Origin: Phytopseudomonas argentinensis
Lineage (GTDB): Bacteria > Pseudomonadota > Gammaproteobacteria > Pseudomonadales > Pseudomonadaceae
Assembly (NCBI RefSeq): GCF_900113905.1
Contig: NZ_FORC01000001.1
Location: 1,052,060-1,116,059 of the forward strand
DNA: 64,000 nt
Direction of reading: 5' to 3'
This document shows, in pieces, positions 1-8,392 of this stretch; the stretch's first letter is position 1, and each line of letters opens with the position of its first letter. A model generated the notes under the pieces. That model was not told where the DNA came from. It made no database searches and saw only the letters and a list, made by a program, of their open reading frames with translations. The translations under genes and the position numbers were made by a program.

Positions 1-53
1 CACCGTGCATCCGCCTGTGCAAGGCAGGCGGGTGCGTCTTTCAGGTTGGCGAA

Positions 54-1415
54 TCAGGCTACCGCGTCAGGAAAGCGCACCACCGCACTGAAGCCCCGCG
101 GGCTGGCATTGCTGAAGCCGATGGAGCCGCCCAGGTGGCGGGTGATCATGCCGACGATGGCCAGGCCCAGCCCCGCGCCCTGGGGGTTGCCGGCACTGTG
201 GAAGCGCTCGCCAAGGCGCGGCAGGCGCGCTTCTTCCACGCCCGGCCCCTGGTCGACCACCTGCAGGCGCACACCCTGGCCTTCCCGGCACACACGCACG
301 CTCACCTCGCTGCCCGGCGAAGAGAAGGTCAGCGCGTTGCTGACCAGGTTCTGCAGCAGAATGACGATCAGGCCGCGGTCGCCCTGAATCAGCGCTGTCT
401 CTTCAGCCTCCAGGGCCAGGTCGATATGGCGGTTGATCGCCAACGGCGCCAGGTCGGCCAGCTCCTCGCGCACCACGGCGGTCAGGTCCAGCGGCTGCAG
501 GTTCTGCGACGGAGCCTCAAGGCGCGCCATGGTCAGCAACTGGCTGGCGATGCGGGTGGCGCGGTGCACGCCATGCTTGAGGAACGCCAGGGCTTCCTCA
601 CGCTCCTGCTCGCTTTCGGCCTGCGCCGCGTTACGCACGTGAATCTCGAGAATCGCCAAGGGAGTGCGCAGCTCATGGGCGGCATCGGCGATAAAGCGCC
701 GCTCGCGTTCGAGCAGGGCGCGCAGCTGGCTCAATACGTCGTCCAAGGCCAGGCGCATCGGCTCCAGCTCCGGCGGCAGTGGCCCGGCCGGCAATGGTTC
801 CAGGCTGTGCTCCGGGCGCTCGCGCAGCTGCTGGGCCAGGCGCTGCAATGGGCGCAGGCCCCAGCCGAGCAACAGCCAGATGAATGCGGCCAGCAGCGGC
901 AGGCAGACCAGTGTCGGCATCAGGGTGTGCTGGAGAATCTGGTGGATCAGATCCTGGCGCAGATCCTCGCGCTCGCCGACCCAGATGCGCAGACCACCAG
1001 CGCTATCATCGAGCAGCACGCCGCACCACTCCTGGTCGTTGAAGAAGAATTCGTGAATGCCCGGCGACGGCAGTTTCTCCAGGTGCGGCGCCTGCTCGGA
1101 ACGCACCAGCAGGTTGCCGTCACGATCCCACACCTGGAAGGCCAGGTTGATCTCATAGGGATGGGAAAACACGCCGTCGGCAGAGCGATCCAGGGCGTTG
1201 TCCAGCGCATGCCTGACGAACTGCCAGTCGACCGGCCGTCCATCCGGCTGCTGCAGCATGCCCTGCAACACCCGGGCGGCCTGTACCAGCTGGGCATCAT
1301 AGACCGCTTCGGTCTGCCGGTGGCTGTCGCGCAGGGCGAGCAGCACCAGCGCCAGACTGCCGGCCAGCACCAGGGCGATGGTCGGCGCCAGGATGCGCGT
1401 GCGGATGGAAATCAT
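54..1415 (-). CDS. Sensor histidine kinase (QseC/PmrB/BqsS-like)
   Basis: Inner-membrane sensor kinase, 453 aa, that should phosphorylate the regulator encoded just upstream. It has a TM segment at about residues 7-27, a periplasmic domain of about 130 aa containing a VWDRDGNLLVRS stretch typical of QseC relatives, a second TM near 170-190, a linker, the H-box DAAHELRTPL carrying the phospho-acceptor His, an N-box (LLQNLVSNAL) and the ATP-lid glycines GAGLGLAIV. I chose the ATG whose ATGA overlaps the regulator's stop codon; a longer start exists but lies inside the regulator gene. The signal is unknown. The family includes iron-, calcium- and cationic-peptide-responsive kinases, so assignment to one named system is inference. 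Confidence 0.9.
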   Translation of the reverse strand: MISIRTRILAPTIALVLAGSLALVLLALRDSHRQTEAVYDAQLVQAARVLQGMLQQPDGRPVDWQFVRHALDNALDRSADGVFSHPYEINLAFQVWDRDGNLLVRSEQAPHLEKLPSPGIHEFFFNDQEWCGVLLDDSAGGLRIWVGEREDLRQDLIHQILQHTLMPTLVCLPLLAAFIWLLLGWGLRPLQRLAQQLRERPEHSLEPLPAGPLPPELEPMRLALDDVLSQLRALLERERRFIADAAHELRTPLAILEIHVRNAAQAESEQEREEALAFLKHGVHRATRIASQLLTMARLEAPSQNLQPLDLTAVVREELADLAPLAINRHIDLALEAEETALIQGDRGLIVILLQNLVSNALTFSSPGSEVSVRVCREGQGVRLQVVDQGPGVEEARLPRLGERFHSAGNPQGAGLGLAIVGMITRHLGGSIGFSNASPRGFSAVVRFPDAVA

Positions 1416-2086
1416 GGCTTTTGCTCCACCAGGTAACCGACTCCGCGTACTGTGCGAATCAGTTCGCTGCACAGCTTGCGCCGCAGGTTGTGAATCAGCA
1501 CTTCCAGAGTGTTGCCGGGGCCGCTTTCCTGCCAGCCATACAGCGCGCTGGCAAGGCGCTCGCGGGTCACCACCACGCCGGGGCGAATCAGCAACTGGTG
1601 CAGCAACTGATACTCCATGGGCGTCATCGCCACACTGCGACCCTGGTAGCGCACCTCCTGGGTAGACGGATCCAGCGTCACGCCAGCGAATTCCAGTAGC
1701 GGTTGCACCCGGCCCTGGCTACGGCGCAGCAGGGCGCGGATGCGCGCCTTGAGCTCTTCAGGGTCGAAGGGTTTGACCAGGTAATCGTCGGCGCCGGCAT
1801 CCAACCCCCCGATGCGATCGTCCATGGCGTCGCGGGCGGTCAGCACCAGCACCGGCACGGCGTTCTCGCTGCGCGCACGCAGCTGACGCAGCAAGGTCAT
1901 GCCATCCAGGCGTGGCAGGCCGAGATCGAGCAGCACCAGGTCGAACTGTTCACTGCGTAGGGCGTGGGCGGCTTCGAGGCCGTCTTCCAGCCAGTCCAGC
2001 GTATAGCCCTCGCCACGCAAGGCCACGCGAATGCCCCGCGCCAGGGCACGATCATCTTCAACCAGCAGGACACGCAAGGCACGCAC
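1412..2086 (-). CDS. OmpR-family response regulator
   Basis: Two-component DNA-binding regulator, 224 aa. The N-terminal receiver shows the acidic pair EDD, the phospho-acceptor Asp in LVLLDLGLPRLDG and the Lys of VKPFDPEEL. The C-terminal winged helix contains EVLIHNLRRKL and IRTVRGVGYLV. It overlaps the kinase start by 4 bp (ATGA), so the two are translationally coupled. It is divergent from a PepSY/b561/AlkP-fold operon whose upstream region carries TTAAG-N6-CTAAG, close to the published BqsR box (TTAAG-N6-TTAAG), so that operon is the likely target. The QseB/PmrA/BqsR branch is clear; the exact orthologue is not. Confidence 0.92.
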   Translation of the reverse strand: MRALRVLLVEDDRALARGIRVALRGEGYTLDWLEDGLEAAHALRSEQFDLVLLDLGLPRLDGMTLLRQLRARSENAVPVLVLTARDAMDDRIGGLDAGADDYLVKPFDPEELKARIRALLRRSQGRVQPLLEFAGVTLDPSTQEVRYQGRSVAMTPMEYQLLHQLLIRPGVVVTRERLASALYGWQESGPGNTLEVLIHNLRRKLCSELIRTVRGVGYLVEQKP

Positions 2087-2164
2087 CTCGTCATCGATAA
2101 AACGGCGCCATCATGCGCCGCTGCCAGCGCGATTGGCAGTGTCAGATGTTACCGGCCTTTGCCC

Positions 2165-2181
2165 ATTAAGACTTTCCTAAG
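2165..2181 (+). promoter_or_regulatory. Candidate response-regulator box (TTAAG-N6-CTAAG)
   Basis: The direct repeat TTAAG-ACTTTC-CTAAG lies 48 bp before the PepSY start codon and between the divergent regulator and PepSY genes. It differs by one base from the TTAAG-N6-TTAAG site described for P. aeruginosa BqsR and also fits the half-site spacing of PmrA-type boxes. Confidence 0.5.
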
Positions 2182-2228
2182 CTTCGCGTCGCAAGGTGCT
2201 CCTGACCACCATCATGAGGAGTCTCACC

Positions 2229-2495
2229 ATGCGTTACATCGCGCTTTTCGCCCTGCTGCTGGGCAGCCCGCTGGCCATGGCCAGCACCGAATGCACCACT
2301 GCCGATCGTTCCACCTGGCAGGACCCGGAGCAGTTCCAGGCCAAGCTCAAGGAACAGGGTTACGAGATCAGCAAGTTCAAGGTCACGGAGGGCAACTGCT
2401 ACGAGATATACGGGTTCGACAAGGACAAGCGCAAGGTCGAGATCTACCACGATCCGGTTAGCGGCAAGGCCATCAAGACCGAGATCGAAGACTGA
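2229..2495 (+). CDS. Small periplasmic PepSY-type protein
   Basis: Exported protein of 88 aa with a signal peptide (MRYIALFALLLGSPLAMA) followed by a single PepSY-like alpha/beta unit: EQFQAKLKEQGYEISKFKVTEGNCYEIYG, then KDKRKVEIYHDPVSGKAI. The chosen ATG has AGGAG 7 bp upstream (2217-2221); an in-frame upstream start lacks this. Its stop overlaps the next start by one base (TGATG), so it is cotranscribed with the cytochrome b561 gene. PepSY proteins of this size commonly sit beside QseBC/BqsRS-type systems. Its biochemical role is not known. Confidence 0.85.
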   Translation: MRYIALFALLLGSPLAMASTECTTADRSTWQDPEQFQAKLKEQGYEISKFKVTEGNCYEIYGFDKDKRKVEIYHDPVSGKAIKTEIED

Positions 2496-3034
2496 TGCAC
2501 GCGGCGACGATACGACTCTGGGATCCCCTGATCCGGCTGTTCCATGTGTCGGTGGCCGGGGTCTTCGTCGCCAACTATTTCTTTACCGAGGAAGGTGACG
2601 ACTGGCACACCTGGCTCGGCTACTACGCCTGCGCCTGGCTGGCGGTGCGCCTGGTGTGGGGCTTCGTCGGTCCACGCAGTGCGCGCTGGACGGACTTCTG
2701 GCCGACCCGCGCGCGCTTGCGCGAACACCTGGCTCTGGTCTTCAAGAGGGAGCCGCACCGTCGCCTCGGTCACTCACCGATTGGCGCCCTGGTGATGCTG
2801 CTGATGATGAGCGCCATCGCCACCCTCGGCATCAGCGGCTTTCTGATGCAGGAGGTCGATGCCCTGTGGGGCGCCGACTGGCCGCTCACCCTGCATGCCT
2901 GGGCTGCCAACAGCCTGGCGACGCTGGTCGTCATCCACCTGGCCGCGGCCGTGATCGAAAGCCTGCACCTGCGTGAGAACCTGCCGTTGTCGATGATCAC
3001 CGGTAAACGCCGTGCCCCTTCCGAACATCGCTGA
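2495..3034 (+). CDS. Cytochrome b561 family membrane protein
   Basis: Predicted di-haem b-type cytochrome of 179 aa with four hydrophobic helices. It begins IRLWDPLIRLFHVSVAG, the usual first-helix His region, and has further candidate haem His residues in DDWHTWLGYYACAW, LTLHAWAANSLATLVVIHLAAA and the region after it. It probably moves electrons between the quinone pool and a periplasmic partner, perhaps the PepSY protein that precedes it, with which it shares a one-base stop/start overlap. The substrate is unknown. Confidence 0.88.
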   Translation: MHAATIRLWDPLIRLFHVSVAGVFVANYFFTEEGDDWHTWLGYYACAWLAVRLVWGFVGPRSARWTDFWPTRARLREHLALVFKREPHRRLGHSPIGALVMLLMMSAIATLGISGFLMQEVDALWGADWPLTLHAWAANSLATLVVIHLAAAVIESLHLRENLPLSMITGKRRAPSEHR

Positions 3035-3044
3035 GACTCGACCC

Positions 3045-4715
3045 ATGCTGACCCTGCTTGCGCCTCGCCGTGCCAGCGCCCCGCGCGCCTGGCTGTCGCT
3101 GCTTGCCCTGGCCACCCTGAGCTGCGCCCTGCTGCTCGCCGATGATTTCCTGCAGCAGCTGTTCACCACCAACAACCACGCCGAGCTGGAAGCGGGCTAC
3201 GTGGCCGTGCTCTGGCTGTTCAGCCTGGGGCTGTGGCTGTGCAACCTGCGCCCGCTGAGCATGGGCATCCTGACACTGTTCGCGGTGATGCAACTGATGC
3301 AGCTGGCCAACATCAGCTTCTTTGGCGAACCGCTGACCGCCATCGACATCCAGTCGCTGCTCAACGACCCTGGCGAAGTGCGCGAGACCGCCGCCCACAG
3401 CCTGGCCCAACATTGGCCGGTGCTGCTCTGCGTGGGCATTCCCTACGGCCTGCTGCTGGCCCTGCACTGGCGCCTGCCTGGCCGGGTCAGCCTGCCGCAG
3501 AGCCGCTGGGCGCTGCTGCTGATCGCCGTGGTGCTACTCTCCAAACCCTATCGCGCCACCTACCGCAACCTCGACTCCTTCGCCGCCAGCCCGAGCCGCA
3601 GCGCCCTGCACAACAACCTCAACGTGTTCTCCGCCTGGGCGGTGCACCTGGCATTCAAGCCAGAGGTGCAGTTGCCGCCCACATCCTTCGCGCCCTATGC
3701 ACTGAGCCCGAGCATGAGCGAGGCGAAACACGTCTGGCTGGTGGTCGCCGATTCGCTGCGCAGCGATCGTCTTGGCGTGTTCGGCTACGACCGGGATACC
3801 ACGCCGAAACTGGCCACCTACCTGGGCGGGCATCCCAGCGCCTTCGTACGCCCAGGCATCGCCGCCGGGGTGGCCACCGATGTCAGCCTGCCCTATCTGA
3901 TCAACCCGATTCGCGAGCCAGGCAAGGATGCGCTGCTGCGCACCGGCGACATCAACCTGTTCCGCTTCGCCAAGCAGGCGGGCTTTCGCACCCACTGGAT
4001 CTCTTCCCAGGAGTCCAAGCTGCTGGCCAACCTGGGCAGCCGTTACCTGGACGTGTCGATCACCCGCGAAGACCACCCGGTGCGTTTCCTCAAACAGCAG
4101 GATCGCGCCCTGCTCGACGTACTCGACGCGCAGCGCTGGGCCGAGCGCAACTTCGTGGTGCTCAACCTGCGCACCGCGCACCTGCCCTACGCGCAGAACT
4201 ACCGCCATGAAAAGACTCCGGCACCCTGGGTTGATGAAGGTCCGAACGGCCAGAGCAATGCCTATGACAACTCGGTGCATTACCTGGACAGCCTGCTGGC
4301 CGAAGTGATCGCCGACTTCGACCGTCTGGAGGGCGAGCGTTACCTGATCATCACTGGCGACCATGGCCAACGCCTCGGTGAGGGCGGCCACTGGGGCCAT
4401 AACGACCTGGTGCCGGAAGTCAGCGACGTGCCGGTGATCGTCATCGGCCGCGAGGCCAAGGCCGAGACCATGGCGGGCTTGTCAGCCGAACGCTGGATCA
4501 GCCACTACGAGGCCGGCAAGTGGCTGGCCGCGCGCCTCGGCACGCGCATCCACAATCCCAACCTGCGCCCCAACGAGCACTTCGTGCACGGCAAGCTGCT
4601 GTTCACCGACAACTTCATCCAGCGCGTCTGCGAAACGCCCGATGGCCTGGTTCATCAGCCGCCACAGCTGCTGAGCATGCTGCTCAAGCAGCCCGAGGCG
4701 CGCTGCGAGGGTTGA
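3045..4715 (+). CDS. AlkP-superfamily membrane sulfatase/phosphotransferase-like enzyme
   Basis: Inner-membrane protein of 556 aa. About 180 N-terminal residues form roughly five TM helices, followed by a periplasmic alkaline-phosphatase-fold domain. The metal and nucleophile region reads VVADSLRSDRLGVFGYDRDTTPKL, and a second metal site follows in LIITGDHGQRLGEGGHWGHND. The layout matches EptA-type phosphoethanolamine transferases, but the family E-T-x-R nucleophile segment is D-S-L-R here, so Ser would replace the catalytic Thr. It is probably a lipid or glycan head-group transferase or hydrolase; the substrate is unproven. I used the ATG at 3045; a GTG at 3012 overlapping the b561 gene is possible. 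Last gene of the operon. Confidence 0.8.
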   Translation: MLTLLAPRRASAPRAWLSLLALATLSCALLLADDFLQQLFTTNNHAELEAGYVAVLWLFSLGLWLCNLRPLSMGILTLFAVMQLMQLANISFFGEPLTAIDIQSLLNDPGEVRETAAHSLAQHWPVLLCVGIPYGLLLALHWRLPGRVSLPQSRWALLLIAVVLLSKPYRATYRNLDSFAASPSRSALHNNLNVFSAWAVHLAFKPEVQLPPTSFAPYALSPSMSEAKHVWLVVADSLRSDRLGVFGYDRDTTPKLATYLGGHPSAFVRPGIAAGVATDVSLPYLINPIREPGKDALLRTGDINLFRFAKQAGFRTHWISSQESKLLANLGSRYLDVSITREDHPVRFLKQQDRALLDVLDAQRWAERNFVVLNLRTAHLPYAQNYRHEKTPAPWVDEGPNGQSNAYDNSVHYLDSLLAEVIADFDRLEGERYLIITGDHGQRLGEGGHWGHNDLVPEVSDVPVIVIGREAKAETMAGLSAERWISHYEAGKWLAARLGTRIHNPNLRPNEHFVHGKLLFTDNFIQRVCETPDGLVHQPPQLLSMLLKQPEARCEG

Positions 4716-4740
4716 ACCTGGTCGCGGGAGGCAAGGCGCC

Positions 4741-5976
4741 TCAGCCCACCCGGTGGGCCACGGCCGCCTTGCCTGCGGCGCGCTCGCGGAAGGTCAGCAG
4801 GAAGGCCAGCAACACGCCGGCCGAGAACACCGCAGGGAACAGCCAGATGCTGCGCCAGTCGTGCAGGCCCGCAGTGGCGTAGTGATCGGACACCGCGCCG
4901 GCGACCCAGAAGCCGATCAGCATGCCGACGCCATAGGTGGCCAGGGTAATCAGGCCCTGGGCCGAACTCTTGATGCTCTCGCCGGCCTTGCCGTCGGTGT
5001 AGATCTGCCCGGAAACGAAGAAGAAGTCGTAGCACACACCGTGCAGCACGATCCCCGCGACCAGAAAGGCCACCAACTCGCCGCTGTTGCCGTAGGCGAA
5101 CAGCACATAGCGCAGCGCCCATGCCGCCATGCCCACCAGCAGGGTCGCCTTGATCCCGAAGCGCTTGATGAACAGCGGCAACAGCAGCATGAACAGCACT
5201 TCGGAAACCTGCCCGAGGGTCATCATGCCGGTGGGGTTGGCGACGCCGATTTCGGTCAGGAACAGGTTGGCGTTCTGGTAGTAGAAGGCCAGCGGAATGC
5301 AGATCAGGATCGAGGCCAGAAAGAAGGTCGCGAAGCCGCGGTCCTTGAGCATCTGCAGGGCATCCAGGCCAAGCAGGCGCTTGAGGCCGGTGTGCTGGCC
5401 GGGCACCGGCGGGGTGGCCGGCAGGCTGAAGCTGTAAAGGCCGAGAAGCAGCGAAGCCCCGGCGCAGAGCAGGAAGGTGTTGCGCAGCGCCCCATCGGCG
5501 ATGGCCTGCTGGGCGTCCCAGGCGAACACGAAGCTGATCACCAGGCCGGCGACGATCCAGCCCAGCGTGCCCCACACCCGTACCCGGGAAAACTGCGCCG
5601 CCGGGTCGCTCAACTGGCGGAAGGCCACGGCGTTGACCAGCCCGAGGGTCGGCATGTAGACCACCATGTAGCCGAGCACCAGCGGGTAGAAGGTGGCGAA
5701 GTCCTCGGCGCGGTAGAGCTGGTAGAGCAGTACCGCGCCGCCCAGGTGCAACACTGCCAACAACCGTTCGGCGTTGACGAAGCGGTCGGCGATCAGCCCG
5801 ACCACGAAGGGCGCCAGGATCGCCCCCCAGGATTGGGTCGCGTAGGCCATGCCGATCTGCCCGCCGCTGGCCTCCAGGGTACGGCCGAGAAAGGTGCCCA
5901 GGGTGACGAACCAGCCGCCCCAGATGAAGAACTGGAGAAACATCATCACGCCCAGCCTGACAGTCAAAGTGCTCAT
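4741..5976 (-). CDS. MFS transporter, nucleoside:H+ symporter family
   Basis: Twelve-helix permease of 411 aa in the NupG/XapB-like Nuc_H_symport group (opening VRLGVMMFLQFFIWGGWFVTLGTFLG). The start chosen is MSTLTVRL, preceded by AAGGAT at good spacing; an upstream ATG adds seven residues. It is the last gene of a three-gene operon with an IolE-like enzyme and a Gfo/Idh/MocA dehydrogenase. In that setting members of this family usually carry a sugar, sugar derivative or nucleoside-like glycoside rather than a true nucleoside. Uptake of the substrate oxidised by the neighbouring enzymes is the likely job (inference). Confidence 0.88.
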   Translation of the reverse strand: MSTLTVRLGVMMFLQFFIWGGWFVTLGTFLGRTLEASGGQIGMAYATQSWGAILAPFVVGLIADRFVNAERLLAVLHLGGAVLLYQLYRAEDFATFYPLVLGYMVVYMPTLGLVNAVAFRQLSDPAAQFSRVRVWGTLGWIVAGLVISFVFAWDAQQAIADGALRNTFLLCAGASLLLGLYSFSLPATPPVPGQHTGLKRLLGLDALQMLKDRGFATFFLASILICIPLAFYYQNANLFLTEIGVANPTGMMTLGQVSEVLFMLLLPLFIKRFGIKATLLVGMAAWALRYVLFAYGNSGELVAFLVAGIVLHGVCYDFFFVSGQIYTDGKAGESIKSSAQGLITLATYGVGMLIGFWVAGAVSDHYATAGLHDWRSIWLFPAVFSAGVLLAFLLTFRERAAGKAAVAHRVG

Positions 5977-6015
5977 GTTCTTATCCTTGTTGTTCACGAG
6001 ACAGCGTTAAACGAT

Positions 6016-7083
6016 CTACTTCAAGCCAAGCAGCCCTCGGTTGCGCGAGGTGCTGCTGGCGACCCCGGCGAAATCGTCGAAGGCGCGTTCGGCGCGGGTG
6101 ATCAGCTGGCGCTCGATGAACGCCGCGCCCTCGGCAGCGCCCTGGGCGGAATCCTTGAGGCAGCACTCCCATTCCAGCACCGCCCAGCCGGCGTAGCCGT
6201 ACTGGGTGAGCTTGCTGAAGATCGCCTTGAAGTCGATCTGCCCATCGCCCAGGGAACGGAACCGCCCCGGGCGATCGACCCAAGCCTGGTAACCGCCATA
6301 CACACCGGCGCGGGCATCGGGCCGGAATTCGGCGTCCTTGACGTGGAACATGCGGATGCGCGGGTGGTAACGGTCGATGAAGCCCAGGTAGTCCATCTGC
6401 TGCAGCAGCATGTGGCTGGGGTCGTAGAGAATGTTCGCCCGCGGGTGATCGCCAACGGCGGCCAGAAAGCGTTCGAAGGTGACACCGTCGTGCAGGTCCT
6501 CGCTGGGGTGCAGCTCGTAGCAGAGATCGACACCCGCTTCGTCGAAGGCTTCGAGGATCGGCAGCCAGCGCCGTGCCAGCTCGGCGAAACCCTCCTCCAC
6601 CAGGCCCGTCGGGCGCTGCGGCCAGGGGTACAGATAGGGCCACAGCAGCGCACCGGAGAAGGTCGCGTGGGCCGCCAGGCCAAGGCGCCGGCTGGCCCGG
6701 GCGGCGAGCTTCAACTGGTCGACGGCCCACGCGGTGCGCGCCTGCGGGCGGCCCCGCAGTGGCGCCGGGGCGAAGTCGTCGAACAGGTTGTCGAACGCCG
6801 GGTGCACGGCCACCAGCTGGCCTTGCAGGTGGGTGGACAGTTCGCTGATCTCCACCCCGGCCTCGGCGCAGATGCCTTTGAACTCGTCGCAGTAGGCCTG
6901 GCTCTCGGCGGCGCGCTGCAGGTCGATGCACTGCGGCCCCAGGGTCGGCAGCTGGATGCCCTTGTAGCCGAGCGAGGCCGCCCAGCGAGCCTGGTTGGCA
7001 AGCGTATCGAACGGCGCTTCGGCCGCCAGGAACTGGGCGAGGAAAATACCGGGGCCGCGGATGCCCCCTGTCTTGGCTGTCAT
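6016..7083 (-). CDS. Sugar isomerase/epimerase, xylose-isomerase-like TIM barrel
   Basis: IolE-like TIM-barrel enzyme of 355 aa. The metal-ligand pattern is visible: Glu in YELHPSED, Asp/His in ILYDPSHML, His/Asp in FHVKDAEF and Glu in AVLEWECC. Its ATG overlaps the dehydrogenase stop (ATGA), which fixes the start and shows translational coupling. Paired with a Gfo/Idh/MocA dehydrogenase, such enzymes act on keto-sugars, keto-glycosides or inosose, as in inositol, trehalose and levoglucosan catabolism. The actual substrate cannot be read from sequence. Cytoplasmic. Confidence 0.85.
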   Translation of the reverse strand: MTAKTGGIRGPGIFLAQFLAAEAPFDTLANQARWAASLGYKGIQLPTLGPQCIDLQRAAESQAYCDEFKGICAEAGVEISELSTHLQGQLVAVHPAFDNLFDDFAPAPLRGRPQARTAWAVDQLKLAARASRRLGLAAHATFSGALLWPYLYPWPQRPTGLVEEGFAELARRWLPILEAFDEAGVDLCYELHPSEDLHDGVTFERFLAAVGDHPRANILYDPSHMLLQQMDYLGFIDRYHPRIRMFHVKDAEFRPDARAGVYGGYQAWVDRPGRFRSLGDGQIDFKAIFSKLTQYGYAGWAVLEWECCLKDSAQGAAEGAAFIERQLITRAERAFDDFAGVASSTSRNRGLLGLK

Positions 7084-8234
7084 GGGTACGCTCCCAAGGG
7101 TGTCCATTTTGCCTCGCTGGTGTGGCTGGCCAGCGCTGCTTCGATAAAGGCCATGCCGCGTACGCCAGTCTCGATGCCGGGCAAGGCGGCAGCGGCGCGG
7201 CGCGAACCGCCAATCGCCAGGGCGAAGTCGGCGTACAGATTGGCCATGGCTTCCAGATAACCCTCGGGATGACCGGCAGGCAGGCGAATGCGCCGCAGCG
7301 CTTCGTCACACAACCAGCCATGGTTGGCTCCAGCGCGCAGCACGCGCATGGGCTGATCGAGGGCGCGATGAATCAGGCTGTTGGGCTCTTCCTGACGCCA
7401 CTCCAGGCCGCCCTTGTCGCCGTAGAGGCGGATCTTCAGGGCGTTCTCCTCACCGGCGCACACCTGGCTGGCGAGCAACACGCCGCTGGCACCCTGCTCG
7501 GTGGTGAACAGCATGGCGCAATCGTCGTCCAGCGCACGACCCGGCACATGGGTCGCCAGGTGCGCGCAGATACGCTCGATACGCTGACCACTGACGAACT
7601 CCGCCAGGCTGAAGGCGTGGGTGCCGATATCGCCAATGCAACCGCCCTGCCCGGCCAACTGCGGGTCGCCGCGCCAGGCGGCCTGCCTGTTGCCCTGGCC
7701 GGCGAGATCGTCGCTGAGCCAGCCCTGTGGGTATTCGACGTGCAGCTTGCGCAGTCGGCCAATCGCGCCGGCTTGCACCATGTGCCGCGCCTGCCAGACC
7801 ATCGGGTAACCCTGGTAGGTGTGGGCCAGGCCATACAGAGCCTTGCCCTGCGCCAGCAGGTGCGCCAGCTCGGTGATCTCGGCGCTGCTCAGCGCCGCCG
7901 GCTTTTCGCAGAACACATGGATACCGGCGCGCAGTGCAGCGCCGCTGATGGGCGCGTGCAGGTGATTGGGGGTGACGATGGCCAGCAGGTTGATGCGCTC
8001 GGCAGGGTCGAGACGCCCTTCCCCGTCCAGCAACGCCTGCCAGCTGGCATACACACGCTGCGCCGACAGGCCACAGTCACGCCCGGTTTCGGCATTGCTG
8101 GCCGGGTCACGGCTGAACGCCCCGGCCACCAGGTCGATGCCGCCAGCCAGTGCCGCAGCCTGGCGGTGCACCTTGCCGATAAAGGCGCCGGCGCCGCCGC
8201 CGATCATGCCCAGCCTTACTCGAGACACAGCCAT
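7080..8234 (-). CDS. Gfo/Idh/MocA family NAD(P)-dependent sugar dehydrogenase
   Basis: Oxidoreductase of 384 aa, first gene of the operon. The N-terminal Rossmann motif is LGMIGGGAGAFIGKVHR, the family EKP signature is in IHVFCEKPAALS, and the C-terminal domain has the metal-free catalytic region GGCIGDIGTHAFSLAEF (Asp/His pair). GGAG lies at good spacing before the ATG. It probably oxidises a sugar, inositol or glycoside hydroxyl, generating the keto substrate for the TIM-barrel enzyme. It is divergent from the LacI-type gene, with a perfect palindrome between them. Confidence 0.88.
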   Translation of the reverse strand: MAVSRVRLGMIGGGAGAFIGKVHRQAAALAGGIDLVAGAFSRDPASNAETGRDCGLSAQRVYASWQALLDGEGRLDPAERINLLAIVTPNHLHAPISGAALRAGIHVFCEKPAALSSAEITELAHLLAQGKALYGLAHTYQGYPMVWQARHMVQAGAIGRLRKLHVEYPQGWLSDDLAGQGNRQAAWRGDPQLAGQGGCIGDIGTHAFSLAEFVSGQRIERICAHLATHVPGRALDDDCAMLFTTEQGASGVLLASQVCAGEENALKIRLYGDKGGLEWRQEEPNSLIHRALDQPMRVLRAGANHGWLCDEALRRIRLPAGHPEGYLEAMANLYADFALAIGGSRRAAAALPGIETGVRGMAFIEAALASHTSEAKWTPLGAYP

Positions 8235-8266
8235 TACAACACTCCGATTGCGCTATTCTTATTGAA

Positions 8267-8280
8267 TGTAACCGGTTACA
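8267..8280. promoter_or_regulatory. LacI-family operator palindrome
   Basis: TGTAACCGGTTACA is a perfect 14-bp palindrome with the central CG typical of LacI/GalR-family operators. It lies 32 bp upstream of the dehydrogenase ATG and about 110 bp upstream of the divergent LacI-type gene, so one site could repress the operon and autoregulate. Confidence 0.75.
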
Positions 8281-8392
8281 TAAGCTGATATATAGACATC
8301 CAAGCGGTTCAGGTCAAGCGCGCCATGACCGTCGGCTTGGGGTAACCTAGCCGCCGCAAAAGGCGCAGAGCCGGCCAGCAGACAGAGGATGC

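Noticed and set aside
135..1436. Long plus-strand ORF opposite the sensor kinase, and similar long antisense ORFs at 3534-4400, 4753-7260, 13401-15365, 29103-30308, 30360-31784, 50041-51945 and 56815-58497
   Set aside because: They are shadows of well-supported genes on the other strand; their translations are Gln/His/Arg/Ala-rich and lack domains.
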